A stretch of DNA of 56,150 nucleotides. It comes from DATFES01 sp035457725. GTDB lineage: Bacteria > Pseudomonadota > Alphaproteobacteria > CACIAM-22H2. Location: the NCBI GenBank assembly GCA_035457725.1, contig DATIBC010000091.1, positions 1 through 56,150 of the forward strand. The letters run 5' to 3'. Below, piece after piece: positions 1-8,983 of this stretch. Positions within the stretch are counted from its first letter, which is position 1, and each line of letters starts with the position of its first letter. The position numbers and the translations under genes were made by a program. The notes beneath the pieces are model-generated. The model saw only the letters and a program-made list of their open reading frames with translations. It was not told the origin of the DNA and did no database searches.

Positions 1-1153
1 CGGGCGAGGGGCGGTCGGTAAGCGATGAGACGAGCGCCGCGGCGACCGCAAGATCCGCCGCCGGCTCGGCGATTCGCAAGCCCCCGGCAACGTTGAGGTA
101 GACATCACTGGCGCCGAAGACAAGACCGCAGCGCGTCTCGAGGACCGCAAGCACCATGGCAAGGCGCGCCGAATCCCAGCCGATGACGGCGCGTCGCGGC
201 GTGCCGAGGCCCGATGGCGCGACCAGCGCCTGAATCTCGACCAAGACCGGCCGCGTGCCCTCCATTCCGGCAAATACGGCGGCGCCGCTCACTTCCCCGC
301 GCCGCTCGGCGAGGAACAGGGCCGAAGGGTTCGCCACTTCGACGAGCCCGGCGTCGGTCATTTCGAAGACACCGATTTCGTCGGTGGGACCGAAGCGGTT
401 CTTGACCGCGCGCAGGATACGGAACTGGTGGCCGCGCTCGCCTTCGAAATAAAGCACGGTGTCGACCATATGCTCGAGAACGCGCGGACCGGCGATCATC
501 CCATCCTTGGTGACGTGACCGACCAACAGGATCGTCACGCCGCGCCGTTTGGCGAGGCGAATGAGTTCGCCTGCGCAGGCGCGCACCTGGGCGACCGTGC
601 CCGGCGCGGAATCGAGCGCATCGATGTACATCGTTTGAATCGAATCGATGACGACCACCTGCGGCCCGTTCGCCTGGTCGAGGCTCGCCAGCACGTCGCG
701 CAGATTGGTCGCCGCGGCGAGCCCGACGGGCCGCTGGGCAAGCCCGAGCCTCGCGGCGCGGATCCGCACCTGGTCGATGGATTCCTCGCCAGAGACATAA
801 GCGACCCGGGCCGGCGCGGCGAGCGCGGCCATCACCTGCAGCAGCAGCGTCGATTTGCCGATCCCCGGGTCTCCGCCGACAAGCACCGCCGAGCCATGGA
901 CCAAGCCGCCACCGACGACGCGATCGAATTCGGCGATTCCGGAAGCGCGGCGCTGGGCGGGAGCGCTGGCGCCGCCGAGCGCCTCGAAGGTCAGCCGTCG
1001 GCCGCCCTTTGCGCCGCCGCCTCGCGGGCCCAATTCCGCCGCCGGTTCCTCGACGATCGTATTCCATGCGCCGCACGCTTCGCATTTACCCATCCACTTG
1101 CCGTGGACGGCGCCGCACGCTTGGCAAACGTATTGGTTCTCGCGCTTAGCCAT
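1..1153 (-). CDS. radA: DNA repair protein RadA/Sms, 3' end cut by window edge
   Basis: RecA-like branch-migration helicase that processes recombination intermediates in the cytoplasm. The reading frame runs unbroken from an ATG at 1153 (MAKRENQYVCQACG) off the left edge, giving about 384 of the usual roughly 455 residues. Visible parts in order: an N-terminal C4 zinc finger (CQACG then CEACG), a Walker A (GGDPGIGKST), the RadA-specific KNRFG motif (in VKNRFGPTDEIG), and the start of the Lon-like C-terminal domain ending in SSLTDRPSP. It lies 4 bases after mlaF and probably shares its transcript. The missing piece is only the C-terminal tail outside the window. Confidence 0.93.
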   Translation of the reverse strand, partial: MAKRENQYVCQACGAVHGKWMGKCEACGAWNTIVEEPAAELGPRGGGAKGGRRLTFEALGGASAPAQRRASGIAEFDRVVGGGLVHGSAVLVGGDPGIGKSTLLLQVMAALAAPARVAYVSGEESIDQVRIRAARLGLAQRPVGLAAATNLRDVLASLDQANGPQVVVIDSIQTMYIDALDSAPGTVAQVRACAGELIRLAKRRGVTILLVGHVTKDGMIAGPRVLEHMVDTVLYFEGERGHQFRILRAVKNRFGPTDEIGVFEMTDAGLVEVANPSALFLAERRGEVSGAAVFAGMEGTRPVLVEIQALVAPSGLGTPRRAVIGWDSARLAMVLAVLETRCGLVFGASDVYLNVAGGLRIAEPAADLAVAAALVSSLTDRPSP

Positions 1154-1157
1154 GGCG

Positions 1158-1931
1158 TCAGGCGCGCACCTGCATCTGGATCGGACCCTCGGCGCGCCCA
1201 TTGATGAACTGATCGACGAACTGGTTGCCGCTGGCGTCGATCGCCGACACCGGTCCCTGCCAGATGATCTTTCCCTGATGCAGCATGGCGATGCGATGCG
1301 CGATCTCGCGCGCGCTCTTCATGTCGTGGGTGATCGACAGCGCCGTGGCGCCCAGCCGGTGCACGCAATCGACGATGAGGCGATTGATGACGTCGGACAT
1401 GATCGGATCGAGCCCGGTGGTCGGCTCGTCGAAGAAAATGATCTCGGGCTTGGTGGCGATGGCGCGGGCGAGCGCGACGCGCTTCTTCATTCCGCCCGAC
1501 AGCTCGGCCGGATGAAGGTCGCCGACCTCGGGCCCGAGCCCGACGGCCGCAAGGTTCTGGATGGCGATCTCGCGCGCCTGGTTCTTGGCCATGCGCTGTG
1601 CGCTAATCAGGCCGAAGGCGATGTTTTCCCAGACGCGCAGCGAGTCGAACAGCGCCGCGCCTTGGAACAGCATGCCGAACTTTCGATTGACGCGCTCGCG
1701 CGCCTCGGCCGTCGCGCCGACGACCTCCTCGCCATCGATCGTGATGCTGCCGGCATCGGGTTCCAGCAGGCCCAGCACGCATTTGAGGAGCACTGATTTG
1801 CCGGTCCCCGATCCGCCGATGATGACCAGCGATTCGGCGACGCCGACATCGAGGTCGATCCCGTCGAGCACCACCTTCGGCCCAAAGGACTTGCACAGCC
1901 CGCGGATGGCGATTTTCGGCTTGGCGCTCAT
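1158..1931 (-). CDS. mlaF: Phospholipid transport ABC ATPase MlaF
   Basis: ATPase of the Mla (YrbF/Ttg2A-type) complex that moves phospholipids between the outer and inner membranes to maintain lipid asymmetry. The 257-residue protein has a Walker A (GGSGTGKS, about 38-45), an ABC signature (LSGGMKKRVALARA) and a Walker B (IIFFDEPTTGLDP). LSGGMKKR and the length are typical of MlaF rather than of uptake ABC ATPases. It overlaps mlaE by the 4-base ATGA, so the two are translationally coupled. The partner genes mlaD, mlaC and mlaB are not in this window. Confidence 0.93.
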   Translation of the reverse strand: MSAKPKIAIRGLCKSFGPKVVLDGIDLDVGVAESLVIIGGSGTGKSVLLKCVLGLLEPDAGSITIDGEEVVGATAEARERVNRKFGMLFQGAALFDSLRVWENIAFGLISAQRMAKNQAREIAIQNLAAVGLGPEVGDLHPAELSGGMKKRVALARAIATKPEIIFFDEPTTGLDPIMSDVINRLIVDCVHRLGATALSITHDMKSAREIAHRIAMLHQGKIIWQGPVSAIDASGNQFVDQFINGRAEGPIQMQVRA

Positions 1932-2704
1932 TTCGTGGCGAAGAATATCTCGGTGATTCCGTAATTGAACACCAGGATCAGGATCGAGGCCGAGACCACC
2001 GCGTTGGTGGTGGCGCGGCCGACACCTTGCGCGCCGCCGTCGCTGTGGTAGCCGTGATAGCAGCCCATCAGCGAGATGAGAAAGCCGAACGCCCCGGCCT
2101 TGGTCAGGCCCGAGATGACGTCGATCGCCTCGAGATAATCGAAGGTCCGTTTGAGATACGCGGCCGGATTGAAGCCGAGCTTGTAAATTCCGATGAGATA
2201 ACCGCCGAACACGCCGATGACGTCGGCGACGACGACAAGCAGCGGAAGCATGGTGAAACCGGCGATGAGTCGCGGCGCCACCAAATACTTGAACGGATTC
2301 GTTGACAGTGTCGACAGCGCATCGATCTGCTCGGTCACGCGCATGGTGCCGATCTCCGCCGCCATCGACGCGCCGATGCGGCCGGCAACCATCAAGCCGG
2401 CGATCACCGGGCCGAGTTCGCGCGTCATCGACAATACAACAACGGTCGCCACGGCGCCCTCGGCCGAGAAGCGCGCGAAGCCGGTGTAGCTTTGCAGCGC
2501 CAGCACCATGCCGGTGAATAGCGCCGTCATGCCGACAACAGGCAAAGAAAAATATCCGATGTCGAGCATTTGGCGGGCGACGAGCCGCGGATAATAGGGT
2601 GGGCGAACGCAGTGAACGACGGACACGCCGGTGAAGTGCGCGATGCGTCCGGTGAGCTGCAGGAAGCCGAGAAAAACCCGGCCGATGATCGCAAGGAAAT
2701 TCAT
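1928..2704 (-). CDS. mlaE: Phospholipid transport permease MlaE
   Basis: Integral inner-membrane permease of the Mla phospholipid transporter, partner of MlaF. The 258-residue sequence has about five hydrophobic segments and the family hallmarks: MTRELGPVIAGLMVAGRIGA in the middle and the MRVTEQIDAL stretch just after it. It starts at the ATG at 2704, overlapping the end of alr by 4 bases, and overlaps mlaF at its other end by 4 bases. The alr-mlaE-mlaF-radA series is therefore one tightly coupled transcription unit. Confidence 0.93.
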   Translation of the reverse strand: MNFLAIIGRVFLGFLQLTGRIAHFTGVSVVHCVRPPYYPRLVARQMLDIGYFSLPVVGMTALFTGMVLALQSYTGFARFSAEGAVATVVVLSMTRELGPVIAGLMVAGRIGASMAAEIGTMRVTEQIDALSTLSTNPFKYLVAPRLIAGFTMLPLLVVVADVIGVFGGYLIGIYKLGFNPAAYLKRTFDYLEAIDVISGLTKAGAFGFLISLMGCYHGYHSDGGAQGVGRATTNAVVSASILILVFNYGITEIFFATK

Positions 2705-3813
2705 GTCGATGCGGGAAGATCGACGTATACGCGCGCGAATCGGCGGCCGAGCCGAGTCAGTACTTCGTATCCGATCGTGCCCGCCTTGGCCGCGACGTCG
2801 TCGACAGGCAGACGATCGCCCATCAACTCCACCGTGTCGCCGACCTTGATTTGCGGCGCCGAGGAGACGTCGAGCGTGATCAAGTCCATGGACACGCGGC
2901 CGACGATGGGCACCCGAAGATCTCCGAAATAGGCGCTGCCACGATTACTCAGGCTGCGCAGCCAACCATCGGCATAACCGGCGGCGATGGTGGCGACTCG
3001 CGTCGTCGCCGTGACGCGATGCGTGGCACCATAGCCAACGGTCTTGGGAGGGTCAACGTCGCGGATTTGCAGGATTTTTCCGGAAAGACGCGCGACTTGG
3101 CCAACCGGATTCGGATGGCCGGGCGTCGGGTTGATGCCATAAAGCGCGCATCCCGGACGAGCGAGATCGAAGTGGTATTGCGGCCCAAGAAAAATCCCCG
3201 ACGAGTTGGCGAGGCTCGCCGGCACTTGCGGAAAGGCGCGCCGGCGGGAAGCAAAAGCGTCGCGCTGGCTGGCGTTCAGCGGATGACCGGGCTCGTCGGC
3301 GCAAGCGAGGTGGCTCATCACGATGGCGACCTCGATGTGCTCCAGATGCCGCGGACCGGCGATCAGGCGATCGGCCTCGCCGTTGGACAGTCCGAGACGC
3401 GACATGCCGGTATCGAAATGCAGGGTCGCCGGCAGTTTGCGCCCCGACCGCTGCGCTTCACGCGACCAGGCCTCGATTTGGCCAAGATCGTTCAATACCG
3501 GCACAACGCCGCGGGCGCGGAACTCTTCCGCCTCACCCGGCAACATGCCGTTCAATACATAAATCCGTGTCTCGGGAGGCAATACGTCGCGGATTTCCAG
3601 CGCCTCGCCAAGTTGCGCAACGAAGAAATGCCGGGCGCCCGCGGCCGCAAGCGCCGGCGCTACCCGGATCGCGCCAAGCCCGTAGGCGTCCGCCTTGACC
3701 ACGACGGCGCACTCGGCGCCGGTGAGGCGTGAACGCAACAGCCGGTAGTTGGCGACGATGGCGCCGAGATCGACGGTAAGCACTGATTGCGATGGGAGAG
3801 GCACATGACTCAT
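2701..3813 (-). CDS. alr: Alanine racemase
   Basis: PLP-dependent enzyme interconverting L- and D-alanine, supplying D-Ala for peptidoglycan. The 370-residue protein carries the PLP-binding lysine in VVKADAYGLGA (K40), typical of the TIM-barrel domain, and the catalytic tyrosine region of the C-terminal beta domain (VGYGATHRV). Length matches the family. The ATG at 3813 precedes MSHVPLPSQ; no other in-frame start fits better. It is the first gene of the alr-mlaE-mlaF-radA run, about 160 bases downstream of dnaB. Confidence 0.95.
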   Translation of the reverse strand: MSHVPLPSQSVLTVDLGAIVANYRLLRSRLTGAECAVVVKADAYGLGAIRVAPALAAAGARHFFVAQLGEALEIRDVLPPETRIYVLNGMLPGEAEEFRARGVVPVLNDLGQIEAWSREAQRSGRKLPATLHFDTGMSRLGLSNGEADRLIAGPRHLEHIEVAIVMSHLACADEPGHPLNASQRDAFASRRRAFPQVPASLANSSGIFLGPQYHFDLARPGCALYGINPTPGHPNPVGQVARLSGKILQIRDVDPPKTVGYGATHRVTATTRVATIAAGYADGWLRSLSNRGSAYFGDLRVPIVGRVSMDLITLDVSSAPQIKVGDTVELMGDRLPVDDVAAKAGTIGYEVLTRLGRRFARVYVDLPAST

Positions 3814-3904
3814 AGGCGCGCCGCCTCAATCGAGCCCGCCGGGCGGGCGGCCGATACTGCGCGAAAGGAAAACCGGCTGCCCATCGCGAGTGAGACACCA
3901 TGCG

Positions 3905-3943
3905 TTCGAACGTGCCGACCCGGAACTCCGTCGGAAGTTCGAA
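3905..3943. repeat. Imperfect hairpin between dnaB and alr
   Basis: Inverted repeat TTCGAAC (3905-3911) with GTTCGAA (3937-3943), enclosing an inner CCGAC/GTCGG pair (3915-3919, 3930-3934) around a 10-base loop. It lies in the 161-base gap downstream of dnaB and upstream of alr on the minus strand. No T-run follows on either strand, so it is not a textbook intrinsic terminator. It could be an RNA processing or stability element, or the alr leader. Confidence 0.4.
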
Positions 3944-3974
3944 TCATCACGCAGCGGGAAATCCGATGATTGCG

Positions 3975-5507
3975 CTAGTCGGCAACGTCGGAGTATTGGC
4001 CGGCGTCGGCGAAATCGTCGAACTTCGTAAAGGCGCCGTCGAAGAACAGGCGGACGCTGCCGATCGGGCCATGACGCTGCTTGCCGATGATGGCTTCGGC
4101 GACATTATGGATCTTTTCGCCGTGCTCCTTCCATTTTGCATAACGGTCGTTGAACCGCTCGTCGCTTTCGTCGGCGCGCTTTGTCGGCACCTCGCGTTCG
4201 TGATAGTACTGCTCGCGATACACGAACATGACGACGTCGGCGTCCTGTTCGATGGTTCCCGATTCGCGCAAATCGGAAAGTTGCGGTCGTTTGTCCTCGC
4301 GCTGTTCGACTGCACGCGACAGCTGCGATAGCGCCAGCACCGGAACATGGAGCTCCTTGGCGAGCGCTTTGAGCGCACGCGTGATGGCCGAGATTTCCTG
4401 CACGCGGTTCTCGGGCCGCGTTCCGTGCGGCGGCGAGAGGAGTTGCAGGTAATCGACGACGATCAGGCCGATGCCATGCTGGCGCTTGAGCCGGCGGGAG
4501 CGCGTGCGGAGCGCCGAAACGGTCAGCGCCGGGGTATCGTCGATGAACAGCGGCACACGCGCCAGGCGTTGACTGACCTCGACGAAGCGCGGAAAGTCCT
4601 CGCCCTTGACCTCGCCACGCCGGATCTTGTCGGAGGGAATTTCGGTTTCCTCGGAGAGAAGGCGCGTGGCGAGCTGTTCGGACGACATCTCCAGGGAGAA
4701 AAACGCCACCTTGGCGCCTTCGATCACTTCGAGTGAACCGTCCTCGTTGCGACGCTCCTTGTAGGCGAGCGCCGCGCTGAAGGCGACCTTGGTGGCGAGC
4801 GCCGTCTTGCCCATTGACGGCCGGCCGGCCAGCACGACGAGGTCGGAGGGATGGAGACCGCCGAGCTTCTTGTCCAGGTCACGCAGTCCGGTGGTGACGC
4901 CCGTAATATGGCTGTCGCGTTTGTACGCCGTCTGGGCGAGGTCGATTGCCAAGCCCAGCGCGCGCGAAAACGGCGCCGGGCCGCCCTCGATCTCCCCCGT
5001 CGTCGCCAGATCGAACAGCCGCTGCTCGGCGGACTCGATCTGCTGTTTCGCCTCAGCATCGAGATCGAAGGCGAAGGCGCGGTTCACCATGTCTTCGCCA
5101 AGGGCGATGATCTGCCGGCGGAGATGGAGATCGAATATGGTCTTGGCGTAATCGAGCGCGTTGATGACGGTAACCACCGATCCAGCGAGCCGCGCCAGGT
5201 ATTGGGTGCCGCCGATCTCGGCCAGCGCGTTGTCTTGCTCGAAATAGTTTTTAAGCGTGACTGGGTTGGCGATCAGACCGCGCTCGATCAGTTTGCCGAG
5301 CGCCTCGTATATCCGGCCATGCCGAGCATCGGCGAAATGATCGGCGCGCAAGAACTCGGAAACGCGATCGAACGCGCGGTTGTTGGCGAGCAACGCGCCG
5401 AGCAACGCCATCTCCGCCTCGAAATTATGCGGCGGCGTGCGCAGCAGCGTCGTCTCGTCGTCGCGCCCTTTGAGGGGCGCAACATTGTTGCGTGGCGCGG
5501 GTTCCAT
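3975..5507 (-). CDS. dnaB: Replicative DNA helicase DnaB
   Basis: Hexameric 5'-3' helicase that unwinds DNA at the replication fork. The 510-residue protein has the N-terminal DnaB domain (FEAEMALLGALL at about 29), a linker, and a RecA-type C-terminal domain with Walker A GRPSMGKT (228-235), SLEMSSEQLATR, a Walker B ending in DYLQLL, and the SDLRESGTIEQDAD arginine-finger region. Length is slightly above the E. coli protein. It starts at the ATG at 5507 (MEPAPRNN). A near-consensus DnaA box overlaps its likely promoter at 5578-5594. Confidence 0.96.
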   Translation of the reverse strand: MEPAPRNNVAPLKGRDDETTLLRTPPHNFEAEMALLGALLANNRAFDRVSEFLRADHFADARHGRIYEALGKLIERGLIANPVTLKNYFEQDNALAEIGGTQYLARLAGSVVTVINALDYAKTIFDLHLRRQIIALGEDMVNRAFAFDLDAEAKQQIESAEQRLFDLATTGEIEGGPAPFSRALGLAIDLAQTAYKRDSHITGVTTGLRDLDKKLGGLHPSDLVVLAGRPSMGKTALATKVAFSAALAYKERRNEDGSLEVIEGAKVAFFSLEMSSEQLATRLLSEETEIPSDKIRRGEVKGEDFPRFVEVSQRLARVPLFIDDTPALTVSALRTRSRRLKRQHGIGLIVVDYLQLLSPPHGTRPENRVQEISAITRALKALAKELHVPVLALSQLSRAVEQREDKRPQLSDLRESGTIEQDADVVMFVYREQYYHEREVPTKRADESDERFNDRYAKWKEHGEKIHNVAEAIIGKQRHGPIGSVRLFFDGAFTKFDDFADAGQYSDVAD

Positions 5508-5577
5508 TATGCACGTTCGTTGTCGACGAAACGCGGAGAGTACGTCCGCGACGCGGCGGCCATCAACGCGAATCGTC

Positions 5578-5594
5578 TGTGGATAGCGAGTATA
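5578..5594 (-). promoter_or_regulatory. Candidate dnaB promoter -10 with overlapping DnaA-like box
   Basis: On the minus strand TATACT (5594-5589) matches a -10 element about 80 bases upstream of the dnaB start. CTATCCACA (5586-5578), one mismatch from the DnaA box TTATCCACA, follows two bases later and would overlap the transcription start. No good -35 hexamer is visible. Both elements are sequence matches only; DnaA control of dnaB is inference. Confidence 0.35.
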
Positions 5595-5616
5595 TCGGGA
5601 ATCGCGCGAACGCGGG

Positions 5617-6852
5617 TTACACCGCCAGATTTCCGCGACCGGCGTTCATCATCTCCCACTGATTGATGTAGTCGCGCGATAGCGGCACGGTGTCGACGCG
5701 CTTGGCGAGTTGCATCTGGAAGACCATCTGCGCTTCATAGCGGAACGCCATCTCGCAGCCGGCGAGATAGAACTCCCACATACGGCAGAAGCGCTCGTCA
5801 TAGAGGGCCTTGATGCGGTCGCGATGCCGCGCGAAGCGCAGACGCCATTCGCGTAGCGTATCCGCGTAGTGGAATCGCAAGATCTCGATGTCCGTCACCC
5901 ACAGCCCGGCGCGTTCGACGGCCGGCAGCACCTCCGAAAGGGCAGGCGCGTATGCTCCGGGAAAGATGTACTTTCTCAGCCATGGATTGGTGACGCCCGG
6001 TCCGTCGGAGCGGCCGATTGAATGGAGCAATGCCACGCCGTCGTCGGTGAGCAGATCACGCAACTTGGCGAAAAACTGATCATAGTGGACTACACCGACG
6101 TGCTCGAACATGCCGACCGAGACGACCCGATCGAAGCGTCCTTCTTGCTCGCGGTAGTCGCGCAGGAAGAATTGCGCACGGCCTGCCAAGCCTTCCTTGC
6201 GGGCGCGCTCGTTCGACACCTTGTGCTGTTCCTCGGACAGGGTGACCCCGACCACCTCGCCGGCGCCGACCTTCGCAAGATATATGCCGAGCCCTCCCCA
6301 ACCCGAGCCGATGTCGAGCACCCGCACGCCCGGTTCGAGGAGCAGCTTGGCGGCGATATGCCGCTTCTTGTTGTCCTGCGCCGCCTCGAGCGTGTCGTTG
6401 TCGCTGGCGAAATACGCGCACGAATATTGCCGATCGCTGTCGAGGAACAGATCGTAGAGCGTGTCCGACAAATCGTAGTGGTGGGCCACGTTCCGCCGCG
6501 CGCGGACGATCGGGTTGTATTGCTGAAGGTAGCGAACGAATTGGCCGACCCATGGCGGGGTGGCGCGCCAATGGCGGCGCTCCTGCTCGATGCGCTGCAG
6601 ATTTTGCCCGGCCCAGTCGAGGAAACCGTAAAGCTCGCCGTTCCCTAGCGTTATCCGTCCGTCCATATATAGTTCGCCCAGATACAGACGCGGATTGGCG
6701 AACAGCAGCCACTCGGCGGCGCGATCGTGAAATCGCATCGTCGACTCGGGTCCAGGCGCCCCTTCGAACACATGGCGACCGCCGGCGGCGTCGATCACCG
6801 TAAGCCGCCCGACTCGGGTCAGTTTCCGCAGCAAGCGCGCGAGCAAAAACAT
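5617..6852 (-). CDS. cfa: Cyclopropane-fatty-acyl-phospholipid synthase
   Basis: SAM-dependent methyltransferase that converts unsaturated acyl chains of membrane phospholipids to cyclopropane rings. I chose the ATG at 6852 (MFLLARLLRKLTRVG), giving 411 residues; the frame stays open 28 codons further upstream but that part is Arg/Gly-rich and unlike the family. The SAM motif is VLDIGSGWGGLGIYLAK. Also visible are HHYDLSDTLYDLFLD and, near the C-terminus, FYLAGCEMAFRYEAQMVFQ, both characteristic of Cfa. It sits alone between the rplI operon and dnaB on the same strand. Confidence 0.93.
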   Translation of the reverse strand: MFLLARLLRKLTRVGRLTVIDAAGGRHVFEGAPGPESTMRFHDRAAEWLLFANPRLYLGELYMDGRITLGNGELYGFLDWAGQNLQRIEQERRHWRATPPWVGQFVRYLQQYNPIVRARRNVAHHYDLSDTLYDLFLDSDRQYSCAYFASDNDTLEAAQDNKKRHIAAKLLLEPGVRVLDIGSGWGGLGIYLAKVGAGEVVGVTLSEEQHKVSNERARKEGLAGRAQFFLRDYREQEGRFDRVVSVGMFEHVGVVHYDQFFAKLRDLLTDDGVALLHSIGRSDGPGVTNPWLRKYIFPGAYAPALSEVLPAVERAGLWVTDIEILRFHYADTLREWRLRFARHRDRIKALYDERFCRMWEFYLAGCEMAFRYEAQMVFQMQLAKRVDTVPLSRDYINQWEMMNAGRGNLAV

Positions 6853-7000
6853 TGCCGTTGATGCTCCCCGCCCACGCCCGTCCGAGCTTGGCCGGACTGC
6901 CAGGCGCCTAGATCGTCCCACCCCCGCCGCAGGCAAAGCATAGGAAAATTGACCGCGCGGCGCAAAGGACTTGAGACAAATTGCGGGATTCGCCGGCGGC

Positions 7001-7065
7001 CCGGCCGGGGGCCAAAGCGCCCGGCCGGTCGGATGAGGCGCTCAGACGGCGGGACGGGGCCCGCC
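7001..7065 (-). terminator. Two GC-rich hairpins downstream of rplI
   Basis: A 9-bp perfect inverted repeat CCGGCCGGG/CCCGGCCGG (7001-7009, 7020-7028) and a 6-bp stem GGCGGG/CCCGCC (7048-7053, 7060-7065) lie 11-75 bases after the rplI stop on the minus strand. Neither is followed by a clear T-run, so they are only candidate terminators of the rpsF-rpsR-rplI operon. Confidence 0.4.
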
Positions 7066-7075
7066 CTGACGAGGG

Positions 7076-7717
7076 CTATTGCTTGCCTTGCTCGTCAGCG
7101 CTGCCCTTGGCCGTGGCCCGCGCCTTCTTCGGCTTTTTCGCCGCTTTGGATTCGCCATCTGCGCTGTCCGGCGCGGGCGCCGTCGCTACAGCCGCGGCCG
7201 GTGGCGTATCGGCGGGGGCGGCGGAAACAGCCGGAGCGGCCGTCTTGCCGGCTGCCTGCAGCGCCGCTTCATCCTCCGATTGGGCGACATTGATCGAAAC
7301 GGCGACGATGACTTCGGGGTGCAGCTGTAGGCGGGTCTTGAACACGCCTTGCGACTTGATCGGCTGATCGAGAAGAACCTGGCGCCGGGCGATGGTAAAT
7401 CCCGCTTCGGTCACCGCCGCGGCGATATCGCGCGTGCCGACGGATCCGTAAAGCTGTCCCGTTTCGCCCGCTTGGCGGATCACGACGATGTCGAGGCCAT
7501 CCAGCTTTTGCGCGATCGCCTCGGCTTCCTGGCGGCGGCTGAGATTATGCGCCTCGAGTTGCGCGCGCTGCCCTTCGAAGTAGGTGAGATTCTCTTTGGT
7601 CGCGCGCATCGCCTTTTTTTGGGGCAGTAGGAAGTTGCGCGCATATCCCGGCTTGACCTTCACGACGTCGCCCATCTGTCCGAGCGATTCGATACGCTCC
7701 AGCAGAATCACTTGCAT
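7076..7717 (-). CDS. rplI: 50S ribosomal protein L9 with long Ala/Pro/Lys tail
   Basis: Large-subunit ribosomal protein binding 23S rRNA at the base of the L1 stalk. The N-terminal domain (MQVILLERIESLGQMGDVV, GYARNFLLPQKKA) and the C-terminal domain with its LHPEV motif are intact. At 213 residues it is about 60 longer than the common 150-residue form; the extra C-terminal part is a low-complexity Ala-rich stretch ending in a basic segment (SKAAKKPKKARATAKG). Such tails are common in alphaproteobacterial L9. It is last in the rpsF-rpsR-DUF2232-rplI operon. Confidence 0.95.
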   Translation of the reverse strand: MQVILLERIESLGQMGDVVKVKPGYARNFLLPQKKAMRATKENLTYFEGQRAQLEAHNLSRRQEAEAIAQKLDGLDIVVIRQAGETGQLYGSVGTRDIAAAVTEAGFTIARRQVLLDQPIKSQGVFKTRLQLHPEVIVAVSINVAQSEDEAALQAAGKTAAPAVSAAPADTPPAAAVATAPAPDSADGESKAAKKPKKARATAKGSADEQGKQ

Positions 7718-7743
7718 CGAAGAACCCTCCTCTCAATCGCGCT

Positions 7744-8688
7744 TCATGTGTTCGACGACCCGCCGCCGAGCCGGCGGCGCAGATTGAGCCACGGATCGGC
7801 GAGGCCCAATAGCGCCAGCGCCAACACCGGCCAGCCGAAGACGAGCACGAAAACGTAGACGGCAATCAACCACAAGCGCCGGTTCGGCCAACGGCGCGCC
7901 ACCGTATGGACCACCGCAAGTCCGGCGAATGCGAAGGCGCCGGCGAAGATAATCGCCAGATTGACGCCGAGGAACCCGGCCAACCCAGGCATGAACGCGC
8001 CAATGCCGCAAATCGCGGCGAAGATCGGCAGGCCTTGGGGAAGCTGCAGCGAAGCGATGTCGGGCGCCGGCCGCTGGTTGACGTCAAAATGCGTGACCAG
8101 CGCCTGCGCGATCGCGGCGTTCAAGACGACCATGACGATCCACGACAGCGCGACGATCCCTGGGAAAATGTTGGCGATTCCCTCGCTTGCCGCGGTGACG
8201 GCGTCCGGGGCGCCTTCGAAGCGCACCGACAGGCGAATGCCATCGGCGATGACGGCCTTGAGGCCGCCGGGTTCGTCGATGAAGTAAACTGTCAGCACGG
8301 CGAACCCGACGCTCGCGATCGCGATGATCCAGGTCAGCAATGCTCCCGCCGGATACCACTCGACACCGCCGTGCGCGTCCGCGCGATTGAGCAGCGCCTG
8401 ATGTGTCATGAACACGACAGGGGCCGCATTGACGACCAGAAAAACGAGCGCGAAGACAATGCCCCCAAGAGCGAGCAAGACGACGACCGCAAGCGCGGAC
8501 GCAATCGCCGCGCCGGCGACGCCGAGCCAAAGGCCTATCGCGAATAACGGGATCTGCGCGAAATATGGAACGACGAGGGCGCCGAAACCGAGCGGCGTCG
8601 TAAGGCCGAGCGGTCCGGTCAGCAGCGCGGAATAGAGCGCCGCGCTCGTGACGCCGGCGGCGAGCGTCCATGGTACGAAGGCGGGCAT
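7744..8688 (-). CDS. DUF2232 family membrane protein
   Basis: Polytopic membrane protein of 314 residues with roughly eight hydrophobic segments covering nearly the whole length, for example LWLGVAGAAIASALAVVVLL near the N-terminus and AVYVFVLVFGWPVLALALLG near the C-terminus. DUF2232 (YybS-like) genes are regularly found between rpsR and rplI in alphaproteobacteria, as here. The function is not established. The C-terminus ends in a short Arg/Gly segment. The start at the ATG at 8688 (MPAFVPWTLAAG) gives a hydrophobic N-terminus that fits the family. Confidence 0.8.
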   Translation of the reverse strand: MPAFVPWTLAAGVTSAALYSALLTGPLGLTTPLGFGALVVPYFAQIPLFAIGLWLGVAGAAIASALAVVVLLALGGIVFALVFLVVNAAPVVFMTHQALLNRADAHGGVEWYPAGALLTWIIAIASVGFAVLTVYFIDEPGGLKAVIADGIRLSVRFEGAPDAVTAASEGIANIFPGIVALSWIVMVVLNAAIAQALVTHFDVNQRPAPDIASLQLPQGLPIFAAICGIGAFMPGLAGFLGVNLAIIFAGAFAFAGLAVVHTVARRWPNRRLWLIAVYVFVLVFGWPVLALALLGLADPWLNLRRRLGGGSSNT

Positions 8689-8734
8689 CGCAGGTGGTCG
8701 ATCCTGTGTCGGCCCCGTCGCCGGGGCCTCCAGG

Positions 8735-8983
8735 TCAGCTAATCACGTAGGGCAGCAGGGCCAAAAAGCGGGCGCGCTTGATCGCTTGCGCGAGTTCGCG
8801 CTGCTTTTTCGCCGAAACCGCCGTGATCCGCGAGGGGACGATCTTGCCTCGCTCCGAGATGAAGCGCTGCAGCAGCCGAACGTCCTTGTAATCGATCTTC
8901 GGCGAGTTCGGGCTGGAGAAGGGGCAGCTCTTGCGCCGACGGAAAAATGGGCGGCGGGCGGCGCCGCCTGCTGGCGCGTTCAT
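8735..8983 (-). CDS. rpsR: 30S ribosomal protein S18
   Basis: Small-subunit protein that pairs with S6 on the 16S rRNA platform. The 82-residue protein shows the family pattern: basic N-terminus (RRPFFRRRKSCPF), IDYKDVRLLQRFISERGKI and PSRITAVSAKKQRELAQAIK. The ATG at 8983 overlaps the rpsF stop by 4 bases, coupling translation of the two partners. Confidence 0.97.
   Translation of the reverse strand: MNAPAGGAARRPFFRRRKSCPFSSPNSPKIDYKDVRLLQRFISERGKIVPSRITAVSAKKQRELAQAIKRARFLALLPYVIS

Noticed and set aside
428..1796. Long plus-strand open frames opposite radA and mlaF
   Set aside because: They are shadows of genes whose minus-strand products show complete motif sets.
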